A stretch of DNA of 64,000 nucleotides, taken from Deltaproteobacteria bacterium (lineage in GTDB: Bacteria > Desulfobacterota > Deferrisomatia > Deferrisomatales > JACRMM01). Under the pieces are notes generated by a model. The model saw nothing but the letters and a program-made list of their open reading frames with translations. It had not been told where the DNA came from and did no database searches. Positions within the stretch are counted from its first letter, which is position 1, and the number at the start of each line of letters is the position of its first letter. Made by a program: the position numbers and the translations under genes. The stretch is from assembly GCA_016214985.1 (NCBI GenBank), contig JACRMM010000022.1, forward strand, positions 89,090 to 153,089. The letters are read 5' to 3'. This document shows, piece after piece, positions 30,821 through 38,503 of this stretch.

Positions 30821-31336
30821 TCAGGGGCAGGGCGCCGACCGCCGGGCTCTCGGGTAGTCCTCCACGGACCTCCAGGCGGAGATCCCCTCCGGGGTGAGGC
30901 CCCAGAAGGCCTCGAGCCGCTCGTGGAAGAAGCCGGCGTCGCCGAGTTGCTCCTGGGCGGCGAGCGCCGTCTCGGTGTCCGCGATGCCGGTCTCGGCCAG
31001 GTAGCGGTGGAGGAGCACGAGCGCCTGCCGGATCCGGTCGATCTCCGGGTGGGAGGGCGTGAGGGTGTGGACGATGTACCAGTTGGCGAGGTAGCGGCGG
31101 GGGAGCGACGGGTCCGCGTCGGCCGGGCCGGCCTCCGCAATGTCCACGGCGAAATCGCGCAGGTAGCGGTCGGCGGCGTGGGCCAGGGGAGCGGCCCGGT
31201 CCCCGGGGAGGTCGCCGCCCTCCGGCGCCTGGAGCCACCGGAAGAAGTCCCGGAGGAGGTCTGCGCACAGGGCGTCGAGCCGCACGAAGTCTCCGGGCCC
31301 GGCCCACGCAAACTCCTCCCTGCGCCACTCCTTCAA
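30821..31336 (-). CDS. Unrecognised helical protein
   Basis: 171 residues, probably from TTG 31336, which overlaps the stop of the orphan kinase-domain gene (TTGA). No signal peptide or TM. Mostly predicted helix, with aromatic-rich segments (FVRLDALCADLLRDFFRWL, RRYLANWYIVHTLTPSHPEI) and a C-terminal FHERLEAFWGLTPEGISAW. I do not recognise a family. It lies between a two-component-like module and an exported nuclease. Confidence 0.6.
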   Translation of the reverse strand: MKEWRREEFAWAGPGDFVRLDALCADLLRDFFRWLQAPEGGDLPGDRAAPLAHAADRYLRDFAVDIAEAGPADADPSLPRRYLANWYIVHTLTPSHPEIDRIRQALVLLHRYLAETGIADTETALAAQEQLGDAGFFHERLEAFWGLTPEGISAWRSVEDYPRARRSAPCP

Positions 31337-31575
31337 TGCGTCTTCATCCGGAGGTACACGGCGCGGGTCCGTTCCAGAACCTCCTTGAGGGTCTCGATCG
31401 ACTCGCGCAGCGAGGCCCTGTAGCGTGCCGCGCTGGGCCCGTCACCCGCCCTTTCCAGGAGCGTCAGGAAGCCCGACGCCGCGACGAGGGGGTTTCTGAG
31501 ATCGTGGACGAGGTCGCGCAGCACCTCGACCGGCAGCGTGCCCTGGCACTCCCCCCCCTCGGCGTCTCGATCCAT
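31333..31575 (-). CDS. Orphan histidine-kinase dimerisation (HisKA-like) domain protein
   Basis: 80 residues from ATG 31575. The product is essentially one DHp hairpin: H box DLVHDLRNPLVAASGFLTLL followed by a second helix (YRASLRESIETLKEVLERTR). There is no ATPase domain after it, and the neighbouring NtrC-type regulator and PAS kinase already form a pair. It could be a phosphotransfer partner, an inhibitor that forms mixed dimers, or the remains of a kinase. Overlaps the downstream gene by 4 bases, implying that it is translated. Confidence 0.65.
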   Translation of the reverse strand: MDRDAEGGECQGTLPVEVLRDLVHDLRNPLVAASGFLTLLERAGDGPSAARYRASLRESIETLKEVLERTRAVYLRMKTH

Positions 31576-31664
31576 GGCTCCGTCTCTCCAGCGGGGTTCG
31601 GTTACTCCGTCGGCCGCAGGATACCCCCCGTGGCCGGTCTGTCCAGAGAGCGCAGCGGCGCCCC

Positions 31665-33080
31665 TCACCCATCCTCTTCGGGCCGAGGCCGGTTCTTGGT
31701 CCAGGAGGGGTGGGTGATCCCGTGCAGCTCCACTTTGTAGTGCATCGCCCGCTTCGTGATCCCCAGGAGCCGGGCCGCCTCCTTCTGGACCCACCCGGTG
31801 CGCTCCAGGGCGGTGAGGAGGATCTGGCGCTCCGCCTCTTTGAGCGGCACGCCCTGGTCGGGAAGGGAGAACCGGAAGGTGTCCTGGGCCTGGGGCTCCG
31901 GAGCGGACCGCGGCCGCGGTGTCCCGAGCCCGAGGTCCGCGGGACCGATGACCTCGGCTTCGGTCAGGAGGACGGCCCGTTCCACGGCGTTTCGGAGCTC
32001 TCGTACGTTGCCCGGCCAGCGGTGCTCTCGCAGGACGGCGAGGGCCTCGGGGGTGAAGCCGAGCGGCGCTCGCTTGAGGTCCGCGCAGAACTCCACCGCG
32101 AAGTGCCGGGCCAGCAGCACCACGTCGTCGCCCCGCTCGCGCAGCGGCGGCAGGTGGATGCTGACTACGTTGAGCCGGTAGTACAGGTCTTCCCGAAACC
32201 GGCCGGCGCGGACCTCAGCCTCCAGGTCCCGGTGTGTCGCGGCCACGACGCGCACGTCCACCGTGACCGACTCTTCGCCGCCCAGGCGTTCGATCCGCCC
32301 GTCCTGGAGTACGCGCAGGATCTTCGCCTGCGTGGCCAGGCTCATGTCGCCGATCTCGTCCAGGAAGAGGGTGCCCCGGTTGGCCTTCTCGAAGCGGCCG
32401 AGCCGGCGGCGCGCGGCTCCGGTGAACGCGCCCCGCTCGTGCCCGAAGAGCTCGCTCTCCAGCAGCGTGTCGGGGATCGCGGCGCAGTTGACCGCCACGA
32501 ACTCCCCCTGCCGTCGGGGGGACAGAGCGTGCAGGGCGCCGGCCACGAGCTCCTTGCCCGTGCCGGTCTCTCCCGTGATCAGCACGTTGGCGCGGGCGTG
32601 AGCGACCTTGCGCACCCGGTCGAGGGCAGCCTGCAGCGAGGAGCTCTCCCCTACGATGTTCTCCGGACGGTAGGGCGCCAGGAGATCCTCTTGGAGGACC
32701 CGGACGCGGTTCGCCAGGTTCCCCTGCTCCAGCGCCTTCTCGACCCGTGCCCCCATCTCTTCGATATCGAAGGGTTTCTCGATGAAGTCGAGGGCGCCCA
32801 GGCGCAGCGCCTGGACCACCGACTCCATGGTGCCGTGGGCCGTCATCAGGATCACGGCCGTGCGGGGTTGACAGGCCTTGGTCGCCTCGAGCACCTGGAG
32901 ACCGTCCGCGCCCGGCAAGCGCAGGTCGGTCACCACGACGTCGAAGGACTGGGTCTCAAGGGTGCGGATCGCCGCGTCGCCTCGGGGGCACGTCACGACG
33001 TGGTGCCCCTGGGTTCCCAGGCCGATGGCCAGGGCGTCGCGGAGCGCCGAGTGGTCCTCCACCACGAGAATGCTAGCCAT
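31665..33080 (-). CDS. NtrC-family sigma-54-dependent response regulator
   Basis: 471 residues: receiver (Glu8-Asp9, phospho-acceptor Asp52 in VVVTDLRLPGADG, Lys in FIEKPF), AAA+ domain with Walker A GETGTGKELVA, the sigma-54 contact loop GAFTGA, Walker B GTLFLDEIGDM, and arginine-finger region FREDLYYRLNV, then a Fis-type HTH (EAARLLGITKRAMHYKVELHG). ATG 33080 has GGAGGAG six bases upstream inside the kinase gene, whose stop it overlaps by 8 bp; the ATG at 33101 is less likely. Possible targets are the sigma-54-like promoters at 36959 and 37118. Confidence 0.95.
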   Translation of the reverse strand: MASILVVEDHSALRDALAIGLGTQGHHVVTCPRGDAAIRTLETQSFDVVVTDLRLPGADGLQVLEATKACQPRTAVILMTAHGTMESVVQALRLGALDFIEKPFDIEEMGARVEKALEQGNLANRVRVLQEDLLAPYRPENIVGESSSLQAALDRVRKVAHARANVLITGETGTGKELVAGALHALSPRRQGEFVAVNCAAIPDTLLESELFGHERGAFTGAARRRLGRFEKANRGTLFLDEIGDMSLATQAKILRVLQDGRIERLGGEESVTVDVRVVAATHRDLEAEVRAGRFREDLYYRLNVVSIHLPPLRERGDDVVLLARHFAVEFCADLKRAPLGFTPEALAVLREHRWPGNVRELRNAVERAVLLTEAEVIGPADLGLGTPRPRSAPEPQAQDTFRFSLPDQGVPLKEAERQILLTALERTGWVQKEAARLLGITKRAMHYKVELHGITHPSWTKNRPRPEEDG

Positions 33081-34194
33081 CGGACTCCTCCCCGCAGGCA
33101 CAGGGGACGGTCACCACGAACGTGGTGCCGCGGCCGGGTTCGGAGCGCACGTCGAGGGATCCGCCGTGCGTGTCGAGGATTTTCTGCGCAGCCGGCACGC
33201 CGAGACCCGTGCCCGTCTCCTTGGTCGTGAAGAAGGGGTGAAAGACGCGTCGCAGGACCTCGGGCGCCATGCCCGGGCCGTCGTCGGAGATCTCGGCGCA
33301 CAGCCGGGCCTCCCCCGGGGCGGCGTGGAGGCGCAGGCCGGGGATCGGCTCCCCGGCGGTCGGACCATTGCCGCGGGCGACCTCCGCTCGAATCCTCACG
33401 CCGAGGCGCCCGGCGCCCGCCTCGACGGCGTTGGCGAAGAGGTTGGCGAGCGCGTCCACCAGCCGCGCCGGGTCGGCGGCGACCGGCGGGGCGTCGTGCA
33501 GGGGGTCCCAGCGGACCTCCACGTTCGCTTCCGGGTAGCGCGCCAGGGTCGCCTCGAGAGCCCGCCGGCACAGGTCCGCCAGGTCCGCGGGCACCGGCGC
33601 CAGCCGCACCGGCCGGACGAAGTCGAGCACCTCGGTCATCTTGCCGTTGGCCGCGAGGAGCTCGCCCTCGGCGCGGTCCAGGTACTCCAGGGTCTGGGGG
33701 TCGGAGGCGGCGCGGCGACGCGCGAGGCCGACGAACAGGCGGATCCCGCCGAGGCGGTTGCGGATCTCGTGGGCCAGCTGGGCGGCCATCTCCCCGAGGC
33801 TCGCGAGGCGGTTGCGCAGCGCCTGCCTCTCCCGCTCCTCCTCGACGAGCGTCAGGTCCTTGAAGAACAGGGCGCTGCCGAGCACCGCCCCGTCGTCGTC
33901 GGCCATCCGGGACAGGGAGAAGCCGATCAGCGCGCGCTGGGAAGGGCCCAGGTCGAGCTCTAGCTCGGCGCGGTCCGGAAGGGTGTCGCGGTCGAGCGCG
34001 TCCAGCAGGAGCCGCGGCAGCGCGGGGCAGTGCGCGAACACCTCCCGGCAGTCCCGGCCCATGCTGGGCTCCGGATCCACCGAGAGGATGTCGGCGGCGG
34101 GCCGGTTCAGGGCCGTGACGAGGCCCCGGTTGTCCACGGCGACCACGCCGCAGCGGAGCGACGCCACGAGGCGTTCGGCCAGATGGGTGATCAT
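33073..34194 (-). CDS. PAS-containing sensor histidine kinase (NtrB type, soluble)
   Basis: 373 residues, no TM. PAS domain at about 8-120 (GVVAVDNRGLVTALNRPAAD). The H box is QLAHEIRNRLGGI with His142; the usual proline after HEIRN is Arg. The ATPase domain has LANLFANAVEAGAG, EISDDGPGM, FFTTKETGTGLGV. Start ATG 34194 gives MITHLAERLVASL and overlaps the Nudix stop by 4 bp (ATGA). Translationally linked to the NtrC-type regulator, so surely its cognate kinase. Cytoplasmic signal unknown. Confidence 0.9.
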   Translation of the reverse strand: MITHLAERLVASLRCGVVAVDNRGLVTALNRPAADILSVDPEPSMGRDCREVFAHCPALPRLLLDALDRDTLPDRAELELDLGPSQRALIGFSLSRMADDDGAVLGSALFFKDLTLVEEERERQALRNRLASLGEMAAQLAHEIRNRLGGIRLFVGLARRRAASDPQTLEYLDRAEGELLAANGKMTEVLDFVRPVRLAPVPADLADLCRRALEATLARYPEANVEVRWDPLHDAPPVAADPARLVDALANLFANAVEAGAGRLGVRIRAEVARGNGPTAGEPIPGLRLHAAPGEARLCAEISDDGPGMAPEVLRRVFHPFFTTKETGTGLGVPAAQKILDTHGGSLDVRSEPGRGTTFVVTVPCACGEESDG

Positions 34195-34778
34195 GGGTGC
34201 TCCCCGAAGCCGAAGGCGATGCCGAGAAACCGGTGCAGGATGGCGGCGGTGAGCCCCCAGATCACGTACGGGCCCCAGCGGAAGAAGTGAAGGGGGCGGG
34301 CGTGGCCCGGCAGCTCCTCGATGTGGTGGTGCAGGGGGTCGAGCAGGTGGGAGAGCGGCACGAGGAGGATCTCCGCCACCTCCCTGGGCTCGGCCTCGAA
34401 CGGGTAGTCGTGACGGTCCAGCCACACCACGTGGGGCGTCACCCGATACCCAGTGATCGAGACGAAGTCGTCGAGGACGCCCAGGACGGCCACGTCCTCC
34501 GGCTGGACCCCCACCTCTTCTCGGGCTTCCCGAAGGGCGGTGGCCAACGTGTCCTCATCGTTGGGATCGACGCGCCCGCCGGGGAAGGAGATCTCGCCCT
34601 TGTGCTGCTCCACGTGGGCAGTCCGAACGGTGAAGAGGACGGCCAGGCCCTCGGGCGTTGCCACCAGCGGAAGCGTCACCGCCGCCGGCGAGAACCCTTC
34701 GAGGGCGATCTCTCCCCGGGGGCGCGCGCCAAGGCGCTGGCTGAGGTCGCCCAGTTGAGCGGAGACATGTGCGGACAT
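34191..34778 (-). CDS. Nudix hydrolase, CoA pyrophosphatase-like
   Basis: 195 residues. The Nudix box GGRVDPNDEDTLATALREAR-EEVGV matches GX5EX7REUXEEXGU, and the preceding VEQHKGEISFPGG is the UPF0035 element typical of CoA/acyl-CoA diphosphatases. Expected to cleave CoA to 4'-phosphopantetheine and 3',5'-ADP. ATG 34778. First gene of the Nudix-kinase-regulator-... minus-strand run; it overlaps the kinase start. Confidence 0.87.
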   Translation of the reverse strand: MSAHVSAQLGDLSQRLGARPRGEIALEGFSPAAVTLPLVATPEGLAVLFTVRTAHVEQHKGEISFPGGRVDPNDEDTLATALREAREEVGVQPEDVAVLGVLDDFVSITGYRVTPHVVWLDRHDYPFEAEPREVAEILLVPLSHLLDPLHHHIEELPGHARPLHFFRWGPYVIWGLTAAILHRFLGIAFGFGEHP

Positions 34779-34816
34779 GGCCGGCCTCTTTCTCGCGGCT
34801 CGGGGGGCCGTCGGGC

Positions 34817-36922
34817 TCACGGGCCCGGACGGATCGGGTGACAGGCGGAGCACAGCACCTTCTTTGGCTTGGAGTATAGCCCCTGCTCGTTGGACCCGTG
34901 GGGGCTGTGGCAGCCCAGGCACAAGAGCTCGCCCTTGTCCACGGGGAACTGCTTCACCCCCGGGAACCTTCCGGCCGCTGCGGGGGAGGCGCGGTGATGA
35001 TCGGAGAGCGTCGGGTGGCAGGGCCGGCACAGGGCGTTCCCCTGGACCTTCAGAAACTTCGCGATGGTCGAGCGGTGCGGTGCGTGACAGCTCTGGCACC
35101 CCCGGGCCAGGGCCGCATGTTGGACCTTCTGCCCCGCACTGGGGTCGTCGTGACAGGCGAGACAGGCGCTCCTGGGGCTCGCGCCCTTGAGGTACCCCGG
35201 CTCGAACCCGGCGTGGGGATCGTGGCAGGCAAGGCATCCGTCGTCCAGGGCCGGATGAAGGTCGCCGGAACCCTCGCGGGGATCGTCGTGGCAGCTCAGG
35301 CACAGCGCCGGCCCGGTCGCCGTGAGGAACTTCGGCTTGGAGCCGCCGTGGGCCCCATGGCACTCGGTGCACGTTGCGGCCGGAGGGTGGAGCTTGCGTC
35401 CCTTGTCGGCGGCCGCAATCTCGTGGCAGTCCCGGCACGTCTCGGACTCAGACCGTCGGAGGAACGCGCGGTTCCCGGACATGTGTGGGTCGTGACAGGT
35501 GGTGCACTCCCCGGACGCCACGGGGTCGTGGAGCTTCTCTCCCCTGGCCCGCATTTCCCTCTCGAAGGGGTGGCACATGCGGCAGCGGGCCGCGGGTGTC
35601 TCGATCTTGACGCTGCGCTCGTCGCCACCCCCGTGGCATACCGAACACTTGCCCTGGGTGAGGGGAAAGTGGACGTTCGCGCGCACCAGCTTCCCGAGGT
35701 CCGACGCGTGGGCCGGGTGGCAGGTGGAGCAGGATCCGGGAGGGAGGTTCAGATCGCCGTGGATGCTGGCGAGCTCGCGGTTCGTCTTGGTGTCGTGGCA
35801 CGCCCCGCAGAGCGTCTTCGCCACGGCTACGTCGTCGTCGGCGTGGGGGCTGTGGCACGCCTGGCAGCCCTGCTTCAGGGCCGGGTGCACCGTCTTACCG
35901 CCCCCCACCGAGTCGTGGCACTCGCGGCACTGCTTCGGGACGTCGGCCCTGAGCAGGCCCGTTCCCACAGCGAGGTGAGGGTCGTGGCACGTCGCGCAGT
36001 CGGCGAGCTCCCGTTTGTGGCCGTGCGTCAGTACCTGGTTGTGGCACGCGGTGCAAACGTCTTGGGGTTTGTACCGCAGCAGCGTCTCACCGGTGCCATG
36101 GGGGTCGTGACAGAGCGCGCAGGATTCACGCTTCTTGAGCGGGGCGTGGACCTTGGCGGGGTCGATCCCCGCTCCCTGCTCGTGACAGTGGTTGCACAAC
36201 CCGGGAAGGGGCTCCTTGACGTCGTTGGGGTAGCCGGAGTAGTGGGCGTCGTGACACGCGGTGCAGCCCCCTTCTTCGTAGGCCGGGTGCGCGGTCGCGC
36301 CCCGGGTCTCCGGTGCGTGACACGTTCCGCACAGCGCCACCGAGTCCTGGCGGAGGAACTTCGAGTTCTTGGAGACGTGGACGTCGTGACAGCGGGTGCA
36401 GGCCGCGCCGACGGCGCGGAAGTGGCCGGCCTGGCGGGGGTCCGTACGGTCGTCAGGGTTCTGCGACTCCACCACGTGGCAGGCCAGGCACACGTCGGGC
36501 GGGCCGTGATCGCGCAGCTCCATGGTGACCGCGTCGTGGCAGTCCTCGCAGCGCGAGATGTCTCCCCCGTGGACCTTCTGCGCCGAAAACCCGGGCGGCG
36601 CCTTGAGCCCTCCCGAGTCGTAGAACACCTCGAGATACTGATCGCTCACTGCGATCTTGTTGAGGCCCGGATCCAGGAGGAGGAACACCTCGAACACCTC
36701 GCCCCAGTCGACCTTGGCCACGCCCTTGTCGGCGTGCTTGGTTCCCTGAACGGTCCACGAGATCTCGGTCCCCCGCGGCGCGGTCCCCAGCACCAGCACC
36801 GACTCCTGCGTGACGAGGGAACCGGACATGGGTGTGAGGATCTTGAGCGCCAGGACGTTGGCCGGCCGGAGGAAGCTGCCCAGCAGGGCGGCGGCGACGA
36901 CGAAGGACCTGGGTGTCGGCAT
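34817..36922 (-). CDS. Exported multiheme c-type cytochrome with 25 CXXCH motifs
   Basis: 701 residues. Signal peptide MPTPRSFVVAAALLGSFLRP... then a beta-rich region of about 85 residues without hemes (LKILTPMSGSLVTQESVLVL). From about residue 113 to the end I count 25 CXXCH motifs (first CEDCH, last CSACH), many as doubled units with C-x2-C-H-D-P-H (CALCHDPHGTGE, CATCHDPHLAVG, CTTCHDPHMSGN). This is the doubled-CXXCH layout of electron-transfer cytochromes in metal- and sulfur-respiring bacteria. Site of action periplasmic or outer surface. ATG 36922. Divergent from the PEGA/ABC run, with a sigma-54-like promoter at 36974-36959. Confidence 0.9.
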   Translation of the reverse strand: MPTPRSFVVAAALLGSFLRPANVLALKILTPMSGSLVTQESVLVLGTAPRGTEISWTVQGTKHADKGVAKVDWGEVFEVFLLLDPGLNKIAVSDQYLEVFYDSGGLKAPPGFSAQKVHGGDISRCEDCHDAVTMELRDHGPPDVCLACHVVESQNPDDRTDPRQAGHFRAVGAACTRCHDVHVSKNSKFLRQDSVALCGTCHAPETRGATAHPAYEEGGCTACHDAHYSGYPNDVKEPLPGLCNHCHEQGAGIDPAKVHAPLKKRESCALCHDPHGTGETLLRYKPQDVCTACHNQVLTHGHKRELADCATCHDPHLAVGTGLLRADVPKQCRECHDSVGGGKTVHPALKQGCQACHSPHADDDVAVAKTLCGACHDTKTNRELASIHGDLNLPPGSCSTCHPAHASDLGKLVRANVHFPLTQGKCSVCHGGGDERSVKIETPAARCRMCHPFEREMRARGEKLHDPVASGECTTCHDPHMSGNRAFLRRSESETCRDCHEIAAADKGRKLHPPAATCTECHGAHGGSKPKFLTATGPALCLSCHDDPREGSGDLHPALDDGCLACHDPHAGFEPGYLKGASPRSACLACHDDPSAGQKVQHAALARGCQSCHAPHRSTIAKFLKVQGNALCRPCHPTLSDHHRASPAAAGRFPGVKQFPVDKGELLCLGCHSPHGSNEQGLYSKPKKVLCSACHPIRPGP

Positions 36923-36958
36923 GGGGATCCGGACGTCAAGAGGGAAGGCCTCGGCCAA

Positions 36959-36974
36959 TCCAAAAACCGTACCA
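36959..36974 (-). promoter_or_regulatory. Possible sigma-54 promoter for the 25-heme cytochrome
   Basis: Minus strand TGGTACG-GTTT-TTGGA against consensus TGGCACG-N4-TTGCW: spacing exact, -24 element 6 of 7, but the invariant -12 GC reads GG, which weakens the case. Predicted start near 36947, 25 bases before the ATG. Confidence 0.4.
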
Positions 36975-37026
36975 TTGACGCACGCTTGGGCGCAACCCCG
37001 GATTCCGGGCGCCCAGGGCCCCCGGG

Positions 37027-37058
37027 GTGCGCCATTTGGGACGACGCGTGCGCCATTT
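37027..37058. promoter_or_regulatory. Paired 11-bp direct repeat, candidate enhancer/operator
   Basis: GTGCGCCATTT occurs at 37027-37037 and 37048-37058, start-to-start exactly 21 bp (two helical turns). The pair is about 80-111 bp from the predicted cytochrome start and about 87-118 bp from the predicted start of the divergent operon, the usual distance for binding sites of sigma-54 activators. The rest of 36923-37184 holds no gene. Confidence 0.5.
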
Positions 37059-37117
37059 CCCTCAGTGGCTGTCCCGTCGAGCGCGGTCGCCGGGGGGTTT
37101 GATTGCGCGTTGTGGCC

Positions 37118-37133
37118 CGGCACGGTTTGTGCT
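37118..37133 (+). promoter_or_regulatory. Sigma-54 promoter for the PEGA/ABC operon
   Basis: CGGCACG-GTTT-GTGCT: exact -24/-12 spacing with the key GG and GC dinucleotides, matching TGGCACG-N4-TTGCW at 10 of 12 positions. Predicted start near 37145, 40 bases before the first ATG, with GGAGGGG as RBS. An alternative sigma-70 reading (TTGTGG-N17-TATTAC, 37110-37138) overlaps it. Confidence 0.6.
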
Positions 37134-37184
37134 ATTACCGCGCCGTTCTCCCCACGATCCCCATCCTCCGGAGGGGCCTGCACC

Positions 37185-38408
37185 ATGCACCCCAGGTCAG
37201 CTCGGATCGCCGCGCTCCTTCTCCCGTGTCTGGGTCTCCTGGCCGGCCCCGCTCCGGCGGCCATCAAGGTGAGGACTCCTGGCGCCGAGGCGGCGCCGGC
37301 GCCGGCTCCGTCCCCGGCCGGAGCCGTCTCCTTGCCCCAGCCGCGCGAGCCCGAGCGGGCGTACTTCATCGGCTCGGTCATCTTTGCCCGGGGCAGCCAG
37401 ATCGTGGCCGAAGTGCCGGCCGGGGCGAAGGAGCGGGAGCGCTTCGTGGTCTACGACGCCGGGATGCGCCGGCGCGGACAGGCGATCGCGGTCAAGGGCC
37501 TCGACGACGGGGTGTTCCTCCTGGCGCCGGTGGGCTCGTTCCCCATCGCGGCCGGTGACCGGTTGGCGCGGGAGTCGGAGGCCGAGGCGGCCTACCGGAT
37601 CCTCCGCGATAACCGGCCGGAGGGGTACCGGGAGTTCCTGGAGATCTTCCCGGAGAGCAGCTACCGGCCCCGCATCGGTCGCGAGCTCTTCCGGCTCGCC
37701 GTGCGGTCCGGCTACCCCACGTTCCCGGGAATCGTGGTCAAGGGCCGGCTCCGGCTCGCCGAGGAGGTGGGGCGGGAGATCTCTCTCGGCCAGGCCGAGA
37801 TCGTGCTGGACCGCTTCGTCATCGCGCGCACGGACGAGAAGGGCGGGTTCCTGATCGAGGGGCTCCCGAAGCTAGAGCTCCCGGTGACGCTGAAGATCCG
37901 AGTCAAGGATCCGAAGTTCCTGGTCGCCAAGGAGGTCGTCGTGGACCTGCCGGCGGGCCAGTTCTCGGAGGTCGCCGTGGACCTGCCCGTGAGGCTCACC
38001 CCCACGGTCCTGACCGGCCGCGTCCTGGACGAGCGGGGCGCTCCGTTGCCCGGAGCGGAGGTGTGGACGGACCCCTACTCGATGGAGGCGCTGACGGACG
38101 AGGACGGGGCGTACCGGATCCTGCGCCGCAAGGAGATCGACGCAGTGGGCGCCATCTCCGAGCGCGATCAGCCTCTCTTCGGCGGGGAGTATGCCGTGTA
38201 CGCCCACCGCAAGGGCTACTCCGTCGACCGCGTGAGCCTCTCGGCCGAGAGCTTCCGGGAGAACGCGGTGCCGCCCGTCCGGCTGGCTCGCCAGGACGCC
38301 CGGGGCGAGGAGGTCCCTTCCCTCGACATCGATCTCAAGGCCTTCCTGGAGCGCCCGGCGGGCGACCTGGGCGCGCCGTCGGGCAGCGGCCCGAAGCTCA
38401 ACCCGTGA
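37185..38408 (+). CDS. Exported protein with carboxypeptidase-regulatory-like domain
   Basis: 407 residues. Sec signal MHPRSARIAALLLPCLGLLAG... with cleavage near APA-A. An N-terminal beta region (YFIGSVIFARGSQIVAEVPA), then a segment with LFRLAVRSGYPTFPGIVVKG. The C-terminal half holds an Ig-like carboxypeptidase-regulatory (CarbopepD_reg_2) fold: VLTGRVLDERGAPLPGAEVW, LTDEDGAYRILRRKE. An earlier similar unit lies near IVVKGRLRLAEEVGREISLG. ATG 37185 with GGAGGGG eight bases upstream. Possibly an envelope or surface scaffold. First gene of the plus-strand run that includes PEGA, TPR and ABC importer genes. Confidence 0.7.
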   Translation: MHPRSARIAALLLPCLGLLAGPAPAAIKVRTPGAEAAPAPAPSPAGAVSLPQPREPERAYFIGSVIFARGSQIVAEVPAGAKERERFVVYDAGMRRRGQAIAVKGLDDGVFLLAPVGSFPIAAGDRLARESEAEAAYRILRDNRPEGYREFLEIFPESSYRPRIGRELFRLAVRSGYPTFPGIVVKGRLRLAEEVGREISLGQAEIVLDRFVIARTDEKGGFLIEGLPKLELPVTLKIRVKDPKFLVAKEVVVDLPAGQFSEVAVDLPVRLTPTVLTGRVLDERGAPLPGAEVWTDPYSMEALTDEDGAYRILRRKEIDAVGAISERDQPLFGGEYAVYAHRKGYSVDRVSLSAESFRENAVPPVRLARQDARGEEVPSLDIDLKAFLERPAGDLGAPSGSGPKLNP

Positions 38409-38503
38409 GGGTGGCGGCCCCGGCGGTCCCGAGCCCCGTCGCCGGTGCGGCCGCCCGGACGCACCGAGTCGTGAAGGCCCACGCATCCCGACGCGAGGAA
38501 CCC

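Noticed and set aside
36923..37184. c-di-GMP (GEMM) riboswitch before the multiheme cytochrome, as known in Geobacter
   Set aside because: The GEMM core words (GGCAAACC...GCAAAGCC) are absent on either strand.
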